A stretch of 52,872 nt of DNA. It comes from Granulicella sp. GTDB taxonomy: Bacteria > Acidobacteriota > Terriglobia > Terriglobales > Acidobacteriaceae. The notes below the pieces were generated by a model that was not told where the DNA came from, made no database searches, and worked only from the letters and a program-made list of their open reading frames with translations. Of this stretch, positions 33,911 to 41,713 are shown piece after piece. A program made the translations under genes and the position numbers. The DNA is taken from NCBI GenBank assembly GCA_027365345.1, contig DAHXNO010000112.1, positions 1 through 52,872 of the forward strand, written 5' to 3'. Within the stretch, counting starts at the first letter, position 1; each line of letters starts with the position of its first letter.

Positions 33911-35374
33911 TCAGTGGCTGGTGCCGCCCACGGTCATGCGGTCCAGCCGGATGGTTGGCATGCCGACTCCTACGGGAACGCTTTGGCCGGCTTTGCCACA
34001 GGTGCCGATGCCTTCGTCGAGGGCAAGATCGTTGCCCACCATGGAGACATACTTCAAGGCCTCCGGTCCGTTGCCGATGAGGGTTGCGCCTTTGACGGGA
34101 GCAGTGACTACGCCATCTTCAATGAGATAGGCCTCGCTGGCGGAGAAGACGAACTTGCCGTTGGTGATGTCTACCTGGCCACCACCGAAGTTGACTGCGT
34201 AGAGTCCGCGTTTGACGGAGCGGAGGATGTCGGCGGGGTCATCCTGGCCGCTGAGCATGTAGGTGTTGGTCATGCGGGGCATGGGGATGGCCTGGTAGCT
34301 TTCGCGGCGTCCGCTGCCGGTGTTGGGGATGTTCATGAGGCGTGCGCTGAGTTTGTCTGAGAGGTAGCCGCGCAGGATGCCATCTTCGATGAGGACGGTT
34401 TCCTGGGTAGGATTGCCCTCATCGTCTACGTTGAGGGAACCGCGGCGGCCAGCGAGGCGGCCGTTGTCCACCACGGTGACTTTGGGAGAGGCGACGCGCT
34501 GCCCGATGAGACCGGCGAATGCGGAGGTCTTTTTGCGGTTGAAGTCAGCCTCCAGTCCGTGGCCTACGGCTTCATGGAGGAGAACGCCGGGCCAACCGGG
34601 GCCCAGGACGACCGGCATCTCGCCGGCGGGCGCGGGAATGGCGTCCAGTTGCAGAATGGCGGTGCGAGCGGCTTCGCGGGCGAAGTGCTCCGGTGAGTGG
34701 AGGCCGGTGAAGAACTCAAGGGTGACGCGGCCGCCGCCGCCACTCGATCCAGAGGTGGTGTTGCTGGAGGACGCAGGGTCTTTGGCGATGACTGCTACGT
34801 TGAGGCGGGAGAGTGGCTGGGTATCGGAGGCGTAGGTTCCGTCGGATGCGGCGATGAGGATGCGGCGCAGCTCATCGTTGAAGCCGACGCGGACCTGGGT
34901 GATGCGCGGATCGAAGGAGCGGGCGGCCTGGTTGGCGCGCTCGATGAGCTGCAGTTTGGCTGCGATCTCCGCATCAGCGGTGAAGCCGGCGATGGGGTAA
35001 AGCGAGGGTGACGGGAGCTCGCGCAGGCTCCGCACGCGCTGGGTTTGAGGGCCGTTGGCGATGAGAGCGGCGACCCGGGCGGCCTGGAGAAGACGCTCTG
35101 AGCTGAGATCGTCGGTGTAGGCAAAGCCGGTGCGCTCGCCTGAGAGAACGCGAATGCCGCAGCCTACGCTGATCCCCTGGGATGCCGTCTTGAGGATGCC
35201 CTCATCCATGGCGAGCGAGGTGGAGAGGACAGCTTCAAAGTAAAGGTCGGCAAACTCGCCACCCGCGGAGAGAGCCTCACCGAGGCAGCGCTCCATGAGG
35301 CGCTCGGTGAGACCGAGATGGGTGAGGAAGTAACGCTTGTGATCCGCGGCTTCGGCGGGGGAGTCAGTCACCAT
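33911..35374 (-). CDS. tldD: TldD-type metalloprotease
   Basis: This 487-residue protein is the catalytic half of the TldD/TldE protease. The zinc motif HEAVGHGLEADFNRKK is present at about residue 265, following AGEMPVVLGPGWPGVLLHEA. Other marks are AMDEGILKTASQGISVGCGIR, GRRGSLNVDDEGNPTQETVLIEDG, RRESYQAIPMPRMTNTYML, GLYAVNFGGGQVDITNGKFVF and the metal-ligand region near VGNDLALDEGIGTCGKAGQ. It is followed by pmbA, the UvrC-like gene and rpe on the same strand. Possible peptide substrates are not shown by the neighbourhood. Confidence 0.93.
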   Translation of the reverse strand: MVTDSPAEAADHKRYFLTHLGLTERLMERCLGEALSAGGEFADLYFEAVLSTSLAMDEGILKTASQGISVGCGIRVLSGERTGFAYTDDLSSERLLQAARVAALIANGPQTQRVRSLRELPSPSLYPIAGFTADAEIAAKLQLIERANQAARSFDPRITQVRVGFNDELRRILIAASDGTYASDTQPLSRLNVAVIAKDPASSSNTTSGSSGGGGRVTLEFFTGLHSPEHFAREAARTAILQLDAIPAPAGEMPVVLGPGWPGVLLHEAVGHGLEADFNRKKTSAFAGLIGQRVASPKVTVVDNGRLAGRRGSLNVDDEGNPTQETVLIEDGILRGYLSDKLSARLMNIPNTGSGRRESYQAIPMPRMTNTYMLSGQDDPADILRSVKRGLYAVNFGGGQVDITNGKFVFSASEAYLIEDGVVTAPVKGATLIGNGPEALKYVSMVGNDLALDEGIGTCGKAGQSVPVGVGMPTIRLDRMTVGGTSH

Positions 35375-35434
35375 TCTCCATTCATTGTAGCTGTGAGGCC
35401 TTGCGCGAGCGCTGGGATTGGGAGCGGACGGCGC

Positions 35435-36403
35435 TCAGCGGCCATGGGAGGGATCGGGACTGGAGGCCAGGTCCATGTCCAGAAAGGCTTGGGGAGCTCC
35501 GGGAGCGTAGCAGTTGCCATCGCGGGCGTAGGTAGCGGCGCAGGAACGGGTTAGCTCCGGGCGGCGAGGAGACTGCGCATACTGCCAGGCGAGGAGGTTG
35601 CCACCGGGGTTGAGAACGATCTCTCCACTACTGGCGAGGGGACGAGCCTGGAGGGAGCAGCCGGGGGCGGGTGGGCAGGCGTCCTGTGCGTCAAAGATGG
35701 CGACGGGGTGCAGCCCGCCGGCGACGACGCGGGAGCGGATGTCATCGATGGTGGTGGTCTGGCCGGCTGTGGCCGGGGATCCGACAGGGACGGGGTTTCC
35801 GCTGACGGTGAAGACGGGCTGGCCGCTGGCATAGACGCCGGGCAGGTACTCGCTAGCGGCTACGGTCTGAGTCCAGGCGAGCAGATAGGCGGCCTGCTCG
35901 GTGAGCAGTTCGCCGCCCTCTTCCTGGTCCAGGAAGAGGATGGTGTGAGCGGGGAAGCCTTCCGTGCGAGCGCTGGCGATGGCCGATGCAGCGTCTGAGC
36001 GGGCCAGTGCGGCGGGAGAGGTTCCGCGGCGTTGGGCTTTGAGAATCTCAGCGTCCAGGCGGCCGTTGGAGAGCACGAGAAAGCCCCATCCCTGGCGGAG
36101 AAGAGTCTCCCGCTTGCCTTTCCAGGTATTGCTGGTCTCGCCGGGAGGGTTGCTGAGCCAGTAGCCGGTGAAGGCGAAGGAGCGATGCAGAGCGGCCATG
36201 GTCTGGCCGCCGGGATATTCGTTGCGATCGAAGCCGCGATAGCCGCCTGCGACCGCGCCGGGGATGGGCGTGGAGGGCTGAGCTGGATGCGGAGGCGACG
36301 ATCGGGAGGGTGCCGCGGCGGTTTCCGCTGGTCCGCTGGCGTGTGAGCAGCCAGTGGAGGCGAGGATGATGATGCCGACGCAGATAGCTAAGGTCCTGCC
36401 CAT
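35435..36403 (-). CDS. DUF1906-like (glycoside hydrolase-like) lipoprotein
   Basis: The ATG at 36403 starts a lipoprotein signal (MGRTLAICVGIIILASTGCS), whose cysteine near residue 19 should be lipidated. After a Pro/Ser linker the domain starts at GYRGFDRNEYPGGQTMAALH and continues with FAFTGYWLSNPPGETSNTW, GWGFLVLSNGRLDAEILKA, AHTILFLDQEEGGELL and GNLLAWQYAQSP. This is the pattern of DUF1906 (Rv2525c-like) TIM-barrel proteins related to GH25-type lysozymes; the acidic FLDQEEGG strand and the DMDLA end fit. Action on cell-wall glycan is likely by homology, not proven. It is 322 residues long. A longer frame with an ATG at 36475 adds residues without similarity. Confidence 0.75.
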   Translation of the reverse strand: MGRTLAICVGIIILASTGCSHASGPAETAAAPSRSSPPHPAQPSTPIPGAVAGGYRGFDRNEYPGGQTMAALHRSFAFTGYWLSNPPGETSNTWKGKRETLLRQGWGFLVLSNGRLDAEILKAQRRGTSPAALARSDAASAIASARTEGFPAHTILFLDQEEGGELLTEQAAYLLAWTQTVAASEYLPGVYASGQPVFTVSGNPVPVGSPATAGQTTTIDDIRSRVVAGGLHPVAIFDAQDACPPAPGCSLQARPLASSGEIVLNPGGNLLAWQYAQSPRRPELTRSCAATYARDGNCYAPGAPQAFLDMDLASSPDPSHGR

Positions 36404-36746
36404 AGCCCAAACGTGGCGTTTGTCCTTGCCCGGCCTGGCGGGAAAATTCAGACACGTCAGACTGATTCGCCTCATGGTTGGCTGCCTCCCTCGCCACAGA
36501 TTACATCTCTGCACGGATTTTCTTTCTTTGCTGGCATGGGTGGCTATCGGACGAGGTTCGGATGGTCTTTGGATGAGATCCCTTTTCTGGCGGTGACCTG
36601 TCCGAGGCGGTCGGTGGGGTTCAAACCGGGGCGGAGGGCGCCGCTGGAGGAGCTGGGTTGGGTGGGGAGGGTGGTCAATTGTTGGACACAGTGGTTAGAA
36701 TACGAGGGCTGGGCAGTACATCCCTCGCATCCAAGGACTTTAGCCT
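36404..36746. other. Divergent spacer between DUF1906-like and DinB-like genes
   Basis: Promoters for both flanking genes should be here. A -10-like TAGAAT lies at 36696-36701 for the + strand gene, but no matching -35 box is at the right distance. No further gene is seen. Confidence 0.45.
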
Positions 36747-37277
36747 ATGGCCTCCGTGGTGGACCCGCGTTACCCCATCGGCAGATTTACTATGCCGACA
36801 ACGATTGAGCCGACGGATCGCAAGATTGCCGTCAGCGCGATTGAGAAGATGCCGGAGTTATTGCGTAGCGCTCTGCGCGATCTGGATACGCTGCAACTGA
36901 ACACGCCGTATCGGGAGGGGGGATGGACGATTCGGCAGGTGGTGCATCATGTTGCGGATTCGCATGGGGAGGCGTTCCATCGCGTGCGCCTGGCGCTGAC
37001 TGAGGACTGGCCTACGGTGGCCGTTTACAACGAGAAGGCGTTTGCCAGCCTGGCGGATGCCGTGGCTCCGGCGGAGTGGTCCGTGGAGTTGATTGAAGCG
37101 ATCCATGCGCGTTGGGTGCTGGTGTTGCACTCCCTGACGGAGGCTATGTGGAAGCGTGGTTACAAACATCCGGAGCGCGGGCCGAGCACGGTGGAACAGG
37201 CGACGCTGCTCTACGCGTGGCATGCACGCCATCATCTGGCGCATATTACGCATCTGCGGGCGCGCAAGGGCTGGTAG
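36747..37277 (+). CDS. DinB/YfiT-like putative metal-dependent thiol transferase
   Basis: The 176-residue protein starts ASVVDPRYPIGRFTMP at the ATG at 36747 (AAGGAC upstream) and matches the YfiT/BstA branch of the DinB superfamily: a four-helix bundle with three metal-ligand histidines. They are visible in WTIRQVVHHVADSHGEAFHR and in the C-terminal YAWHARHHLAHITHLR. Members bind Zn or Ni, and some conjugate bacillithiol or other thiols to electrophiles; the family was once annotated as hydrolases. The substrate here is unknown. It stands alone, between a lipoprotein gene on the other strand and the long unknown gene that follows. Confidence 0.87.
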   Translation: MASVVDPRYPIGRFTMPTTIEPTDRKIAVSAIEKMPELLRSALRDLDTLQLNTPYREGGWTIRQVVHHVADSHGEAFHRVRLALTEDWPTVAVYNEKAFASLADAVAPAEWSVELIEAIHARWVLVLHSLTEAMWKRGYKHPERGPSTVEQATLLYAWHARHHLAHITHLRARKGW

Positions 37278-37488
37278 ATTGCGGACGCGGCGGGCCTGAG
37301 GCGAGCGCTGAGAGCAGGCGCGCGTGCTGAAGAGGAAGGCAGGGTAGTTGGGGATAACGCTGCGTTGGCGACTTGCGGGCTGCGCGGTCTGCCGGAGCAG
37401 CATTTGAGCCAGCGCCGGGTGGGAGATTGGGCGCCCGGAAGCTGCGTGGATCTTTTCGCTGGAGCGGGGAAGATGCTACCTTCGATGC

Positions 37489-39456
37489 ATGCCGCCAAGA
37501 GCCTCTTCCGCGGACCTTACGAAAGATCCTTCTGGTGGGCAGGACCGTGGACAGACGGTGGAGCAGATGGCTTTGCGCATCCAGGAGTTCCTGGCCGCGC
37601 ACCCAAAGGCTACCGTGCTGGAAGACGGCAAGGTGATCTTTGATCTGCAGGCCGCCAAGGCCACACTGAGCACGGAGCACGGCCGCTGCACGCTGCACCT
37701 TTGGAGTGAGGAGCGCAACCTGGTGCGGCAGGTGGCCAGCGTGAGTGAGCGGGCGGGAACGCTGCGGCTGGCGACACTGCGCTTTGGCCAGAGACAGACC
37801 AAGTTGCTGGAGCTATGCGGGGAGCGAGAGCGGCGTTCGCAGACCACGCGTGAGACAGCCCGACAGCGTTATGCAAGGACTTTGGAGCGCGTGCTGGAGC
37901 GCCAGTTTGCGCCATGGAAGCCGGAGGGCCTGCGCACGGCGATGGATCTGGAGCGGGGCTTTGGGCCGGCCTACACGCGGGGCATGCTGGTGATGGGTAA
38001 CGCGGCCTGGGCAGTGATTGGGGTGAACGAGCAGGAGAGCGCAGCGACGGTTGATGGGATTCTGGCCCCGGGGATTCTGTGGCTGGACCACTGCCGCGCG
38101 CAGGCCGGCGGGCGGCGGCTGTACCAGGGATTGAAGGTGGTGACGCCGCGGGGAGGGGCGACGCTGACTGGCTCCCGCATGGCGTGGCTGAACAGCGATG
38201 CGGCGAAGTGGGAGCTATGGGAGCTGGATGAGCAGAGTGAAGAGCTGACAGCGCTGGATGTGAGCGACCAGGGAAATGTGCGCACGCGGCTGGTGCATCT
38301 GGCCGATGAGCAGGCGGGGATGGAACGTTTTGCGGCAGGAGTGGAGCAGGTGATGGCGCTGGTTCCGGCAGCGGAGCGAGCGCGGGTGGAGCTGCGCTTG
38401 CGCAATGCAGCCGAACTGGCGTTTCTGCTGCATGGCCTGGAGTTCGCCCGGGTGCGGATGGATCTGGAGGCGAACAGCTTTGCGCGGAGGCTGGAGGTGC
38501 ATGCCGGCGTGGGCGAGCACGAGACGGTGCTGACGGAGGGCAATCGAGAGCGGATCGCCGCGCTGGTGAAGGATCTTTTTGAGCGGCGGCGGGTGACGGA
38601 TGCGAAGGGTGCGCCGGGCGATGCGGAGCGGCGCAGACAGTGGATGGAGCGCGGGATTGGTTCTTCCAGTTCAGCGCCGGCGCATGCCCGGGTTACGGCG
38701 GCGGGGCGGAGCGACGAGCGGAGCCGGATGCGGGATCCGCTGTTCCGGGCTGCGCCTGAGCGCTGGCTGGAGTCTGTGCTGCGCCGGGATCTGACTCTGC
38801 TGACGCGCACGCTGGCTCCGAAGCCGCGGGCTGAAGCCGGCCAAACGAGGGGCGCTGGAGGTATCGGGAGCGAGTTTGCGAACGAGTTGGATCCGGAGAC
38901 GATTGGCAACCGGGCTGAGCCTGAGGCGATGGAGGGCGCGCCGGAGCCGGAGGGCAACCGGTGGCCGGCAGAGACGGCGGAGGGAGTGGAGGGATGGGAG
39001 AGCCAGGTGATTCCTCGTCTGGACCCGCGGCATGTCTACTCGCAGGTTTCCGTGGTTGCGGGAGCGGGTGATCGTGGATTGCTGGACCTGCTGGGCGTGA
39101 CTGCGGACGGGCGGCTGGCGGTGATTGAGCTGAAGGTGGACGACGATCTACAGTTTGCGCTGCAGGGTTTGGATTACTGGGTGAGGGTGCGCCATCACCA
39201 TCGGCAGAGCGCGGATCAGGTGACGGGGATGGGTGAGTTTCAACGCCACGGATACTTTCGGGGTGTGGAGCTTTCACCGCTGGAGCCGCGGCTCTATCTG
39301 GTGGCGCCTTCGTTGCATATCCATCCTGCGACGGAGAAGATTCTGGGGTATTTTTCGCCGCGCGTGGAGTGGAGTCTGCTGGCCTTGGATGAGCGCTGGC
39401 GGCAGCAGATTCGCGTGGTCTGGCGGAAGCAGAGCGGCCGCGCAGGCCGCTTGTGA
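37489..39456 (+). CDS. Unknown protein with a C-terminal PD-(D/E)XK-like nuclease motif
   Basis: The 655-residue protein is not from a family I can name. Residues 1-390 are mixed and helical with no catalytic motif (WSEERNLVRQVASVSERAG; TLERVLERQFAPWKPEGLRT; LNSDAAKWELWELDEQSEEL). Residues about 390-505 are low complexity and acidic. The last 150 residues look like a restriction-endonuclease fold: Asp533 in RGLLDLLGV, then Glu547 and Lys549 in LAVIELKVDDD, and the helix FALQGLDYWVRVRHHH. The D-x13-E-x-K spacing fits PD-(D/E)XK nucleases such as the NucS C-terminal domain. The gene is convergent to the DISARM operon, separated by 320 bp with a palindromic repeat. It could take part in DNA repair or defence; neither is shown. 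Confidence 0.72.
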   Translation: MPPRASSADLTKDPSGGQDRGQTVEQMALRIQEFLAAHPKATVLEDGKVIFDLQAAKATLSTEHGRCTLHLWSEERNLVRQVASVSERAGTLRLATLRFGQRQTKLLELCGERERRSQTTRETARQRYARTLERVLERQFAPWKPEGLRTAMDLERGFGPAYTRGMLVMGNAAWAVIGVNEQESAATVDGILAPGILWLDHCRAQAGGRRLYQGLKVVTPRGGATLTGSRMAWLNSDAAKWELWELDEQSEELTALDVSDQGNVRTRLVHLADEQAGMERFAAGVEQVMALVPAAERARVELRLRNAAELAFLLHGLEFARVRMDLEANSFARRLEVHAGVGEHETVLTEGNRERIAALVKDLFERRRVTDAKGAPGDAERRRQWMERGIGSSSSAPAHARVTAAGRSDERSRMRDPLFRAAPERWLESVLRRDLTLLTRTLAPKPRAEAGQTRGAGGIGSEFANELDPETIGNRAEPEAMEGAPEPEGNRWPAETAEGVEGWESQVIPRLDPRHVYSQVSVVAGAGDRGLLDLLGVTADGRLAVIELKVDDDLQFALQGLDYWVRVRHHHRQSADQVTGMGEFQRHGYFRGVELSPLEPRLYLVAPSLHIHPATEKILGYFSPRVEWSLLALDERWRQQIRVVWRKQSGRAGRL

Positions 39457-39557
39457 GGGATGGTCTGCGAAGGCCGCTGCGCAGCGTCAGCGGCGGATGG
39501 CTTGTCTATGAGGAACCACAGCGACGGCGCTCGGTGAAGGGCCGGTGGTGCGCGGTC

Positions 39558-39677
39558 CAGAGCATTTTCCCCGTTGATGGGTATCCAAGGGCGATTGTGC
39601 GGTGGTGTTTTCCTTGGGGAAAACGCCCATCCATCCATCTGAATCTGCAGGGCTACACCTGCGGGGAAAATGCTCTG
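39558..39677 (-). repeat. Dispersed palindromic element, copy 3 (inverted)
   Basis: The ends are perfect 16-bp inverted repeats (CAGAGCATTTTCCCCG at 39558-39573, CGGGGAAAATGCTCTG at 39662-39677). The inside has the hairpin GTTTTCC-TTGG-GGAAAAC. The 120-bp unit is the reverse complement of copy 1 at 1214-1329, including GATGGGTATCC, CGATTGTGC and GGGCTACACCT-like stretches. It lies in the spacer between the unknown putative nuclease gene and the drmC stump. The rest of the spacer, 39457-39557 and 39678-39776, holds no gene that I can see. Confidence 0.85.
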
Positions 39678-39776
39678 TCGCGATCTCTGGGCCCTGGACG
39701 CCATCCTCAATCCCTCTGCGACCGCCTGCCAAAAGACGGCGTAGTAACATCAACCTAGCCGCCGCTCAACTTTCAA

Positions 39777-39881
39777 CTACGCGCGGGACATCCTCGGCCT
39801 CCCTGCTCGGATGGCTGCAGCTAGACTTCGCAGATCATTCTCTCTTAGTTGGGCGAGTGCTTCTCCGGCTTTCAGTGTCAT
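39777..39881 (-). pseudogene. drmC: Probable 5' stump of drmC (DISARM phospholipase D-like gene)
   Basis: An ATG at 39881-39879 overlaps the drmB stop by ATGA, exactly as the other DISARM gene junction drmA-drmB and drmMI-drmA. The frame codes for 34 residues (MTLKAGEALAQLRENDLRSL, then AAAIRAGRPRMSRA) and ends in TAG. In class 1 DISARM the gene after drmB is drmC, whose N-terminus is a helical segment of this type (LxxLxxxDLxxLAxAIRxGR). I therefore read this as a drmC cut off after about 34 codons; the HKD phospholipase D motifs are absent from the 320 bp beyond. It could also be a tiny intact gene, but the position argues for a stump. Confidence 0.5.
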
Positions 39882-41713
39882 AGCTCCATGAAAAACTCTG
39901 CTTGCTGTCCCTGTGCTGTCCTCACTACAAGGGACCTGTCAAGCAGATCGTTCTGTTGTTCACAACTTGTCTCCGCAACGAGAAGGCATCCGTGGCAAGC
40001 AGCGCCTAGTAGAAAGCGTCTCTCATGTGGGCTCTCCGGGAGATGTTGCGAACATACTGGATCGTTCGAGCAAAGGGTACCAAGGTCAATCGCACTGCGA
40101 ATCGTGCTCGCGATTCGACGCCCTACCTCAATCATTCCTCCAAGAGTTCCTTCGGAATCCGAACTGCCGGTATAGAGCAATATACCGTATCCAATATTTT
40201 GGAGCGCATAAATGCGTTCTCTGATTGAACTCGCGGGGTAACCGCATTCGAGCGCAATGGTTGTGATGAGCAAGTGCGCGAATGAATGAAGCATGATGTA
40301 GGCGGGGCCAGCAAACTGCCTGCTAGAGGAGCTGTGTTCCGCTTTCCATGCATCAAATCCACGCCTAAGCTGAACAGCTCTTTGCGCCACGGCAGGGCGT
40401 TGGAGCCACGCCTCAATAGATTGACGGCTGAATTGAATAAAAATGCCTTCGCCACGATTTTCAATGGAGGGGACCCAAGTCACGTCACGGGCCAATTCAG
40501 CGCGACGCACTCCCATATCGAGCTCGCCTTCGGTATCTGGTGCTGCGGCTTCAAATCGTGTAAATCCGACCAAGGCCATGACTTCTCGAAGTCTTTGTAT
40601 CAATATGACCTTTTCAATTCCGTTCATCCACGGCTGGTTCCATTCCGTTCTCGGAAGAGCTCGGGCGTAAAAAATTCCCTCTGGGCGGTCATCTCCGATT
40701 TCTTCGGAGACGGAGATTAAGGTTTCTAGTTCTGCAGATTTTACAGATTTGTCTTGGACCTGTTGAGGATTGCGGCGAGCTTGAATGCCGGCCCAAACCT
40801 CCGCGTCCGTGATGCCGCTGAGGGCCTCGCGTACCTTCGTTTTCTTACGCTCTTTGGCTACATCCGCTTCATCTTCTGCAGTCTCCAAGAAATCCCATAC
40901 CGCGGATACTGCATTCCGCACGGATTCTGACCGTTCGGGCAGCGAAATGACGCTCATGCTTTGCGGGAAATAGGCATTGGATGCGGTGCGGACCAGTAGC
41001 CTATTCATCTCCTGACATGACTCTTTCATCGCGGGACCCAACCACGGACGGGCTCCATCACAGCGTCCGAACACCTCAGCCTTTTGGATCGCAATCTGTG
41101 CCATGCTTCGCTCAGCTTTGCCACAGGAGCATCGAATCCAAATTTCCGATAGATCACCACTCGTCCCCCGTTCATCCATAAAGAGGGGTCTGCCTTGATT
41201 GCGGCAAGTGTTGTCGTTTTCGTGGAGAAAGAAATACCAGTCTATGTCGCCTATATGTCCGTATCGACACGCCCTGACGAACCGGACGGGGACGACCTTG
41301 AGCTTCTTTCTCGTTTCAGGGTCTTCAAAAACATTGCCTCTTGAGAGCGCTCGCACATTGATTAGATATCTACTCCGTCGAGACTCGTCTTGGCTGTTTC
41401 CTGGAGGATCTTGCGTCACGAACCACTCCGGGAACCGATACACACGTACCCCGGTGACCCGCGGGTCATTTATATCTCCATCTCCGGCCGAAGGTGGGGT
41501 TTCGAGTCGAACCGATGGGACGTGCAACAGGTTCGCAATTTTAGCGCTGAGGCGAGGTTCACTGATAAGGTCGCGATCACCAACCCACTCATCAAGGCCT
41601 GCAATCAGAACCGACCTTTCCGGTAGATCGGTCATTGCGCCAGGACCAAAGGTCGTGATGAGTTGCCCTTGCCGAAGCTGCCCTTGCGGTCTCTTCCTCT
41701 TTTGTGTCGTCAT
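39878..41713 (-). CDS. drmB: DISARM protein DrmB (DUF1998)
   Basis: DrmB is the DUF1998 partner of the DrmA helicase in DISARM anti-phage defence; the two form the DrmAB complex that recognises foreign DNA. The 611 residues show an N-terminal segment (QGQLITTFGPGAMTDLPERS), RFPEWFVTQDPP, a possible zinc-binding part with RACRYGHIGDIDWYFFLH, NTCRNQ and IRCSCG, and the C-terminal DUF1998 domain: YIMLHSFAHLLITTIALECG, GYGILLYTGSSDSEGTLGGM, and CSNDPVCSQH with GAACHGCLLVAETSCEQ. Its ATG overlaps the drmA stop by 4 bp, so translation is coupled. Downstream of it an intact drmC is missing. Confidence 0.9.
   Translation of the reverse strand: MTTQKRKRPQGQLRQGQLITTFGPGAMTDLPERSVLIAGLDEWVGDRDLISEPRLSAKIANLLHVPSVRLETPPSAGDGDINDPRVTGVRVYRFPEWFVTQDPPGNSQDESRRSRYLINVRALSRGNVFEDPETRKKLKVVPVRFVRACRYGHIGDIDWYFFLHENDNTCRNQGRPLFMDERGTSGDLSEIWIRCSCGKAERSMAQIAIQKAEVFGRCDGARPWLGPAMKESCQEMNRLLVRTASNAYFPQSMSVISLPERSESVRNAVSAVWDFLETAEDEADVAKERKKTKVREALSGITDAEVWAGIQARRNPQQVQDKSVKSAELETLISVSEEIGDDRPEGIFYARALPRTEWNQPWMNGIEKVILIQRLREVMALVGFTRFEAAAPDTEGELDMGVRRAELARDVTWVPSIENRGEGIFIQFSRQSIEAWLQRPAVAQRAVQLRRGFDAWKAEHSSSSRQFAGPAYIMLHSFAHLLITTIALECGYPASSIRERIYALQNIGYGILLYTGSSDSEGTLGGMIEVGRRIASTIRSAIDLGTLCSNDPVCSQHLPESPHERRFLLGAACHGCLLVAETSCEQQNDLLDRSLVVRTAQGQQAEFFMEL

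Noticed and set aside
37399-37480. Possible fourth copy of the palindromic element
   Set aside because: Only GCATTTGAGCC at the left and GCGGGGAAGATGCT at the right recall the ends; the inner hairpin and arms do not match, so it may be chance.
39457-39776. Remaining drmC sequence with HKD motifs
   Set aside because: All three - strand frames were read; no HxKxxxxD pattern or other phospholipase D mark occurs.
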